The notes under the pieces: model-generated
Seen by the model: only the letters and a program-made list of their open reading frames with translations
Told to the model about the DNA's origin: nothing
The model's database searches: none
Made by a program: the position numbers and the translations under genes
Shown: piece by piece, positions 32,599-37,372 of the stretch
Position numbering within the stretch: position 1 is the first letter of the stretch
How the letters are laid out: each line of letters opens with the position of its first letter
From: SXOA01 sp051004015
GTDB taxonomy: Bacteria; Planctomycetota; Planctomycetia; Pirellulales; Pirellulaceae
Direction of reading: 5' to 3'
Length of the DNA stretch: 37,372 bases
Assembly (NCBI GenBank): GCA_051004015.1
Contig: JBPCKT010000031.1
Location: forward strand, 1-37,372

Positions 32599-33429
32599 TC
32601 AATCGAGCCAGGGGAGAAAATCCTTGCTTGGGGGCGACGCGTTCAGCGCAATGCCACCGAAAACGATGGGCAATAGCATACAAAGAAGAACTCCCGCCGC
32701 CGCGAGCAGCACCTTCATCCTAGGTTGACGCCACGGCCCCGCCAGATGCCACATCAAGCGCATCCGGCGATGGAATGCGAAACTCGTCAGAAACGGAGTA
32801 AAGCCGAGAATGCCGATCCCCCAGGCGAATGTCCCCAGCGCGGCGGGAAGGGCCAGCAGAATTGCCATGCACATCGCCACGACGGATCCGGCCGCCAGAA
32901 CCCCGGCCAGAAACGGCGCCAGACCGCGCAGCGACTTTCCCCCCGCGAGGACCATCCCCAAAATGGCAATCTGGCCCGCCAGGAATGGCCACGCCAAGTA
33001 GCCGAGCTCGTTGACGTGCACTTTCGCATGTGTTTCCGCGAGGTCCGGCTCGAGGAACCTGAAGGGGTCTCCGCCATCCTTGAAGATGAACGGATCAAAC
33101 ACCAGGCACACGATCGGCATGACCATTCCCCACACAAAATCAAATGCCAGGCGCTGCCGCGGCAGGTCCTTGGAAAACAAGCGGGGAATGACCGCCAGCG
33201 TAATGACCAGGGCGGACAGGAACGATAGCACCGCGCCGAGAATGCCAATCCAGCGGAACAAGGCCAACATCACCGCGGCCGCGGTCGTGGCGAAAAACAT
33301 CTCCCGCAGACTAAACCGCAGTTCCTGGGCATCCGCTGCGGAAAACGACGGTTCGGGCGCTGGCGGTACCGGTGGCATCCGCTCCACGAACTGCGGCTGA
33401 TCGTGCCAGCGGCCGTCAATTCCGTCCAT
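32599..33429 (-). CDS. Polytopic membrane protein, unknown
   Basis: The 276-residue protein has a soluble N-terminal segment (RMPPVPPAPEPSFSAADAQE) and then about seven membrane helices (MFFATTAAAVMLALFRWIGI, GVLAAGSVVAMCMAILLALP, VLLAAAGVLLCMLLPIVFGG). FSLREMFFATT just before the first helix is a short block I have seen in other planctomycete membrane proteins. No catalytic motif is seen. ATG 33429 is chosen; GTG 33459 is possible. It is 90 bases upstream of the DUF1501 pair on the same strand. Confidence 0.8.
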   Translation of the reverse strand: MDGIDGRWHDQPQFVERMPPVPPAPEPSFSAADAQELRFSLREMFFATTAAAVMLALFRWIGILGAVLSFLSALVITLAVIPRLFSKDLPRQRLAFDFVWGMVMPIVCLVFDPFIFKDGGDPFRFLEPDLAETHAKVHVNELGYLAWPFLAGQIAILGMVLAGGKSLRGLAPFLAGVLAAGSVVAMCMAILLALPAALGTFAWGIGILGFTPFLTSFAFHRRMRLMWHLAGPWRQPRMKVLLAAAGVLLCMLLPIVFGGIALNASPPSKDFLPWLD

Positions 33430-33633
33430 ATACCGGCTCTTGGAGAGAAAAAGTAACACCCCGCGGGTGAAATGCCATCATCCTAGCGTACGGGGCTGGT
33501 TCCACCCTTGTTTTTTTCCTCGCGCCGCGCCCCTAGAATGGCGGTGCTCTTCAAGCTGGGAGTTTTCAGGGCCGCCAGGCTCTATGTTCCTTGCCAGGGT
33601 TTCTTTCCAGGCGTTCACTCTAAGGAGATGGCT

Positions 33634-34482
33634 ATGTCCAGGTTCGCAGGTCGGTTGTGGAAGTGGGTCGTGCCCGCCGGCATCACGGTCGGGCTGCTGG
33701 GTCTGTGGGCTCCCGCGGGAGCCGAGGATGAGAAGGAAATTGAGATCAAGTTGAAAAAGGCCGGAATCGAGAAGGTCGAGGTCAAGAAGGAAGGGGACGA
33801 GGAGCGCAAGGAAGGGGACCGCAAGGAAGTGAAGAAAGAGGGGGAACGGAAGGAAGAAGGCCGGAAAGAAGAAGTTCGCAAGGAGGAAGGTCGGAAAGAA
33901 GAAGGCCGCAAGGAGGAGGTTCGCAAGGGAGAAGGCTCGGGCGATGCCCGCATCGACGAGCTAACCAGAATGGTCAAGCAGTTGGCCGGCCAGGTTGGCG
34001 AGCTGCGTGAAGAAGTCCGCGGGCTCCGTGGCGGCGGCTTCCCGGGTGGGCCGAATACGGAAGAGATGAAGAGGCGGATGGAAGAGGCGCAGAAGAAGTT
34101 CGCCGCCGGGAACCCCGGCGTCGCTGGCACGGAAAAGTATCGGGAAGAAATGGAACGGCGGCTCAAGGAACAAGGGAAATTCGCCCGCGAGAAAGATGTC
34201 CCCGGCAGCGATGCCGAGGCCAATATCCGCCGCGAGATTGAGCGCCTGAACGCCCAGCTCAAACAGATCAGCGCCGCCCGGGAACGCGAAGCGGGTGACA
34301 AGATCGACAAGAAGGAACCCAAGAAGGATGCTGACCGCAAGGAAGACGGAGATAAGAAGGAACCGAAGAAGGAAGGTGACAAGAAGGACGACGACAAGAA
34401 GGAAGGTGGCGATAAGAAGGATGACGACAAGAAGGATGACGACAAGAAGGATGACGATAAGAAAGAAGACAAGAAAGCCTGA
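33634..34482 (+). CDS. Exported Lys/Glu/Asp-rich repetitive protein
   Basis: The 282-residue precursor has a signal peptide (SRFAGRLWKWVVPAGITVGL, ending near WAPAGAEDE). The start is the second ATG because AAGGAG lies six bases before it and directly abuts the first ATG (33628). Residues about 30-110 are Lys/Glu/Arg-rich with RKEEGRKEEVRK repeats. The middle (DELTRMVKQLAGQVGELREE) is a coiled coil. The last 40 residues are DDDKK repeats. Strongly charged exported proteins of this kind may be disordered, bind the cell wall, or bind metal; no family is recognised. A clear terminator follows. Confidence 0.82.
   Translation: MSRFAGRLWKWVVPAGITVGLLGLWAPAGAEDEKEIEIKLKKAGIEKVEVKKEGDEERKEGDRKEVKKEGERKEEGRKEEVRKEEGRKEEGRKEEVRKGEGSGDARIDELTRMVKQLAGQVGELREEVRGLRGGGFPGGPNTEEMKRRMEEAQKKFAAGNPGVAGTEKYREEMERRLKEQGKFAREKDVPGSDAEANIRREIERLNAQLKQISAAREREAGDKIDKKEPKKDADRKEDGDKKEPKKEGDKKDDDKKEGGDKKDDDKKDDDKKDDDKKEDKKA
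34420..34464 (+). repeat. Three tandem 15-bp repeats coding DDDKK
   Basis: Units at 34420-34434, 34435-34449 and 34450-34464 read GATGACGACAAGAAG; the last differs at two bases. They lie inside the Lys/Asp-rich gene and would allow slippage by five codons. Confidence 0.85.
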
Positions 34483-34536
34483 TGCCAGGTAACCAAAGAC
34501 GCCGTTCGGCTGACAGATTGCAGTCACAACAAAAGA

Positions 34537-34574
34537 CGGCCCGGCCAGGAAAATGGCCGGGCCGCTTCATTTTT
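34537..34574 (+). terminator. Intrinsic terminator after the Lys/Glu-rich gene
   Basis: A perfect 11-bp GC-rich stem (34537-34547 with 34554-34564) with loop GGAAAA is followed by CTTCATTTTT. It lies 55 bases after the stop of the exported Lys/Glu/Asp-rich gene and shields the convergent LRR gene. Confidence 0.88.
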
Positions 34575-34658
34575 CTCGGCCTCAATCGATGGCAAACTCG
34601 CATGCGCGACGCGGGCGTTTCGTACACAGTTTCGTACACAATAGCGGTGAACTTTGAT

Positions 34659-35690
34659 TTACTGATCTCGAGGTTCGCCAAAAATCCGCGTGTTGGGCAG
34701 TTTTGCCCTTAGCGCGCTCAAGGCTGCCGCAGAGGCATGGGAAGTCTGATCGCCACCGCTGTTCCCGAGACTCAGGCTGGTTAACTGCTTGGCATTAGCT
34801 AACTCGGCAAGTTGTTCGTCGTCGATTCCAGATCCTGACAGGTTCAAGTCCCGCAGGTTTTCCATCTTGTGAATGAGCGACAAAACACCGGGCGAAATCT
34901 GTGCATTACAAATTGAGAGATACTTAACTTGCTTCAGCTCCGCCAGTCCGCTGCCATCTTGCAGCGAGCAGCCGTTCAAATCAAGCGCCATGAGATTCGG
35001 CAGTTTGGCGAGATGGACAAGACCCGGACCATCGACCTTTGTCTTGTCTAGGTCAAGAATTCTCAGGCCGCGAAGCTTCCCGATTGCCGCCAAGCCTTCG
35101 TCGTCGACGTTCGTATTCACAAGTACCAGACGGTGCAGTGACTGCATGGGGAGAAGGTGATCCAGGCCGCGTGTAGTGACGGGCGTCGATGACAAGTAAA
35201 GCTCCCGTAGCTTGGGAAGGCGGGCAACGTCCTTTAATCCCTCGTCCGTGATATTCGAATGCGCGAGCTCTAGCATCTGGAGTGACTTGATTCGGGCGAT
35301 GGACTTGAGCGTCTTGTCCGTGACGCCGGGATTGCCGGAAAGGCGAAGCTCACGAAGCATTGGATGCGCGGCCAAAGTGGGCGAGTCGGCATCCCTAAAG
35401 CCTGTCATTGATAAACGGAGATCTTCGACCTCTTCAATCTCCGCCGTCATTCGAAAATAGCGCGACTTGGCTTGCTTATCCGGAAACGACACCATGACAA
35501 TCGCTTCGTCTCGACGCTCAAGATATGCGCCGAACTCTTCCAAACCTTGAATGGCCCGCGTCCTGCGTTCCAAGGCGAAGTCGGTTTGCGACCAGTCGTA
35601 GACCCGCTTCCCCACGGTCCCTGCCAGAACCGCGACCAGGGTGGTGGCCAGAAGGAACCACTTCAGTCCAAATTGGAGTTTGATCTGCAC
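34659..35690 (-). CDS. Leucine-rich repeat protein with N-terminal membrane anchor
   Basis: The 343-residue protein starts at GTG, with GGAGA seven bases upstream. One N-terminal helix (LKWFLLATTLVAVLAGTVGK) anchors it, and FGLKWFLL is a common planctomycete start. About eight leucine-rich repeats follow from residue 90 to 320 (examples: LQMLELAHSNITDEGLKDV, LRILDLDKTKVDGPGLVHLA, LRDLNLSGSGIDDEQLAELA). The T/N-D-E/x-GL pattern is of the cysteine-containing or ribonuclease-inhibitor-like LRR subtype. LRRs bind proteins; the partner is not known. It is divergent from the RTX gene. Confidence 0.9.
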   Translation of the reverse strand: MQIKLQFGLKWFLLATTLVAVLAGTVGKRVYDWSQTDFALERRTRAIQGLEEFGAYLERRDEAIVMVSFPDKQAKSRYFRMTAEIEEVEDLRLSMTGFRDADSPTLAAHPMLRELRLSGNPGVTDKTLKSIARIKSLQMLELAHSNITDEGLKDVARLPKLRELYLSSTPVTTRGLDHLLPMQSLHRLVLVNTNVDDEGLAAIGKLRGLRILDLDKTKVDGPGLVHLAKLPNLMALDLNGCSLQDGSGLAELKQVKYLSICNAQISPGVLSLIHKMENLRDLNLSGSGIDDEQLAELANAKQLTSLSLGNSGGDQTSHASAAALSALRAKLPNTRIFGEPRDQ

Positions 35691-35935
35691 AACAACGTCT
35701 CCATATGGATATTCTCACTGCTTTCTTGCTCTGCTGAAAGTGGTCATGCGCAACGACGTGCATGAACACCTTTTTTGAGCCTGTAATTCTGGCCGTTAAA
35801 TGGATTCGGTGGTGACTGATTGACACTTGTTTGGCGCGTGTCACGATCACTCCGATTGGCTGATTCGTTTTCTTAGGTGACCTCGTGCGGATCGTCAATT
35901 CGCAATTCCGTAGCATTATTTGAAAGGGTCGTAAA

Positions 35936-37285
35936 ATGGGGTTCCTTCGCAGAGTTCTACCGTTCTGCCACCGATCTTCTTCGTCGGAATTCAAAGCCCG
36001 AAGTCGATTCCGACTCCTTCGGATGGAAGCACTGGAAAACCGCGTCGTCCTTACTTGGGATCAATGGGACATTGACGTTGATCCGGCGGCACCACCCTCC
36101 ACCGTCGCAATTACCGTCACCATGACGAATGGCGACGATGATCTGATCGCTGATGAGTGGCAGATCCCTGGAGACACGGCGTGGTACCTCGGTCTCTGGG
36201 ATAGCAGTACGTCTCACACGAGCGGGGCTCCACCTCCATGGAGTACGCGGCCTATATTTTGGCCAACCCAATTTATCAGCAAAATCTCGGTGAATGCGCT
36301 CGACGGTTTCGACACGGTTTCTCTGGAAGGACTCGAAGCGCCAAACTTTACTTCGTTCGTTGGAAGCGACCTTAGGGGGGACGGGGGAAGAGATTTCATC
36401 TGGGGATCGTTTGCGCGTGACGACATCCGCGGAGGCGATGACAGAGACAGGCTCTATGGTCGCGACGGTAACGATGAAATCCGCGGGGACAATGATAACG
36501 ACGAGATCGATGGAGATGACGGCCAAGACACCCTCTATGGCGGCCCTGGGGTTGACACAATCCATGGGAACGCCCACGGCGATACCATCGAAGGAAATGG
36601 AGAGGGGGACTACCTCAACGGCGGTGGCGGTTCGGATACCATTCGAGGGAACGACGGTTTGGACACCATTAATGGAGACGTAGATGGCGACTTCCTTTAC
36701 GGCGGTGCCCAGAACGACACGATCAATGGGGGGCCGGACAGCGACTACATCGAGGGAAACGAGGACAAAGACACCATCCACGGCGATGGGGGCCATGACA
36801 CAATTCGGGGAAACGCGGACGACGACACGATTGATGGCGACGATGGAGTTGACCTCATTTATGGGGGAACGGGTAACGACACCATTTCCGGCGGAGTGGA
36901 TGACGATACGATTTACGGTGAGACGGGTGCGGACATTATCAATGGCGGAACGGACAAGGACTGGATCTTCGGCGGATTGGACTGGGATACACTGAACGGT
37001 GAGGACGGAGAGGATTGGATTGAAGGGGGGGCCGGTAACGACACGATCAATGGCGGAAATAACGCGGATATTCTGTGGAGCGGGCCGGGGGTTGACCAGC
37101 CTTGGGATGGCGTGGGAGAACACGCGGGCTGGGCCGACATGAAGGGGACCGGCCCTGCCACGGACGGTGCGTGCGACCTGGAGGACAATCATCCCGAGTG
37201 CAGTGTTACCGGCGAGGCGATGCCGGTCGCGGATTCCTATAATACACCTACCCCTGTGAAGCTATCACGGGGCAGCTTGTTTTAG
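35936..37285 (+). CDS. RTX calcium-binding repeat surface protein
   Basis: The 449-residue protein has a basic N-terminus with RLLRMEALENRVVL, a LEPR-XLL-like motif shared with the Calx-beta protein at the left end. A beta-rich region (about 45-160) follows. Then come 24 consecutive RTX nonapeptides (residues 165-380) of the form x-G-x-x-x-x-D-x-[IL], such as YGGTGNDTI and NGGPDSDYI. RTX repeats wind into a parallel beta roll that binds calcium between turns and folds after export. The C-terminal 70 residues (DSYNTPTPVKLSRGSLF at the end) could be a sorting signal; no known one is recognised. No type I secretion genes are near. ATG 35936 has AAAGGG about 8 bases upstream. Confidence 0.92.
   Translation: MGFLRRVLPFCHRSSSSEFKARSRFRLLRMEALENRVVLTWDQWDIDVDPAAPPSTVAITVTMTNGDDDLIADEWQIPGDTAWYLGLWDSSTSHTSGAPPPWSTRPIFWPTQFISKISVNALDGFDTVSLEGLEAPNFTSFVGSDLRGDGGRDFIWGSFARDDIRGGDDRDRLYGRDGNDEIRGDNDNDEIDGDDGQDTLYGGPGVDTIHGNAHGDTIEGNGEGDYLNGGGGSDTIRGNDGLDTINGDVDGDFLYGGAQNDTINGGPDSDYIEGNEDKDTIHGDGGHDTIRGNADDDTIDGDDGVDLIYGGTGNDTISGGVDDDTIYGETGADIINGGTDKDWIFGGLDWDTLNGEDGEDWIEGGAGNDTINGGNNADILWSGPGVDQPWDGVGEHAGWADMKGTGPATDGACDLEDNHPECSVTGEAMPVADSYNTPTPVKLSRGSLF
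36428..37075 (+). repeat. 24 uninterrupted 27-bp RTX coding units
   Basis: 648 bases encode exactly 24 nonapeptides with no gap. Asp at position 7 and Ile or Leu at position 9 are kept in nearly all units, while the DNA of the units has diverged, so the array looks old and selected rather than recently expanded. Confidence 0.85.
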
Positions 37286-37348
37286 GTGATTCGTCCATAC
37301 TATTCCCTGAGGGTTGGCTTCGCTAAAGCATTTTCTCAGGAGACGGTT

Positions 37349-37372
37349 ATGGCATCGGAGGCGTTGTTTCAG
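37349..37372 (+). CDS. Start of a further gene, cut by the window end
   Basis: Only eight codons are visible (MASEALFQ). AGGAGA ends five bases before the ATG, a strong ribosome site, and the gap to the RTX stop is 63 bases. The product cannot be told. It may be part of an RTX operon. Confidence 0.45.

Noticed and set aside
33615..34496. Ser/Phe/Leu-rich open frame of 293 codons on the minus strand
   Set aside because: It is the mirror of a polypurine gene that has a signal peptide, ribosome site and terminator on the other strand.
35820..35848. TTGACA box before the RTX gene as a sigma70 promoter
   Set aside because: The -35 match is perfect, but no acceptable -10 box lies 16-18 bases downstream, so I do not list it as a promoter.
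36428..37075. Possible CRISPR-like array (27-base period)
   Set aside because: The period is the codon length of RTX nonapeptides. Units are diverged and contiguous, with no constant repeat and variable spacer.
35957..37192. Open frame of 411 codons opposite the RTX gene
   Set aside because: The nonapeptide code forces a regular pattern on the other strand; it has no start-site support and no domain.

Overview
The window is about 37.4 kb of moderately high-GC bacterial DNA and almost certainly comes from a planctomycete (Planctomycetota). The evidence is several lineage hallmarks found together: two Tat-exported DUF1501 proteins, an ECF sigma factor next to a zinc-ribbon Ser/Thr kinase, two surface proteins with the short LEPR-XLL-like N-terminal motif (one with Calx-beta domains, one with RTX repeats), an LRR protein with an N-terminal anchor, and intergenic hairpins of REP type. 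The genus cannot be fixed from the sequence alone; an order such as Gemmatales or Pirellulales is a guess. No rRNA, complete tRNA, CRISPR array, phage or intact insertion sequence was seen.

Layout. 1-2.1 kb: a minus-strand Calx-beta surface protein gene broken by one in-frame amber codon, then a 23-bp hairpin repeat. 2.1-6.6 kb: a GNAT acetyltransferase, an STAS protein translationally coupled to a short GspE/PilB-type ATPase, an overlapping pair of small conserved unknown genes, and an AMP-forming acyl-CoA synthetase. 6.6-7.1 kb: the 3' half of a REP-associated tyrosine transposase (RAYT) that runs into a symmetric pair of inverted REP hairpins. 7.1-12.8 kb: a signalling block with an FHA-GAF-sigma54 activator, an ECF sigma factor, a Ser/Thr kinase, and a membrane protein that looks like the kinase's own C-terminal half, cut off by one in-frame stop. 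12.8-14.8 kb: an exported isoaspartyl peptidase/asparaginase and a Cys-rich exported protein (minus strand) with a clear terminator.

15.0-18.5 kb: a tight operon of a polytopic membrane protein, a GAF-PP2C (SpoIIE) phosphatase and a fold-type III PLP enzyme. 18.5-21.1 kb: a tiny membrane peptide, an EVE-domain protein, a 364-bp gene-poor stretch and three small or unknown genes. 21.1-25.6 kb: a MATE exporter, an anchored protein with a GspG-like tail, and a CorC/HlyC (CNNM) membrane protein. 25.7-33.4 kb is one long minus-strand run. In transcription order it holds a membrane protein, two DUF1501 proteins, a zeta-toxin-like pair, an SDR, a MoaD-like sulfur carrier and an aldehyde:ferredoxin oxidoreductase. 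33.6-37.4 kb: an exported Lys/Glu/Asp-rich protein from a polypurine gene, an LRR protein, an RTX protein with 24 uninterrupted nonapeptides, and the first codons of another gene.

How the genes fit together. Three ideas stand out. First, signalling is dense: STAS, SpoIIE phosphatase, ECF sigma with kinase, and FHA-sigma54 are all present, although no anti-sigma factor is visible. Second, SDR, MoaD and AOR lie head to tail and suggest a pterin-dependent (tungsten or molybdenum) aldehyde-oxidising unit. Third, two long proteins (the Calx-beta protein and the kinase) are each interrupted by a single in-frame stop with no frame change. Recent mutation, base-calling error or genuine gene splitting could each explain this.
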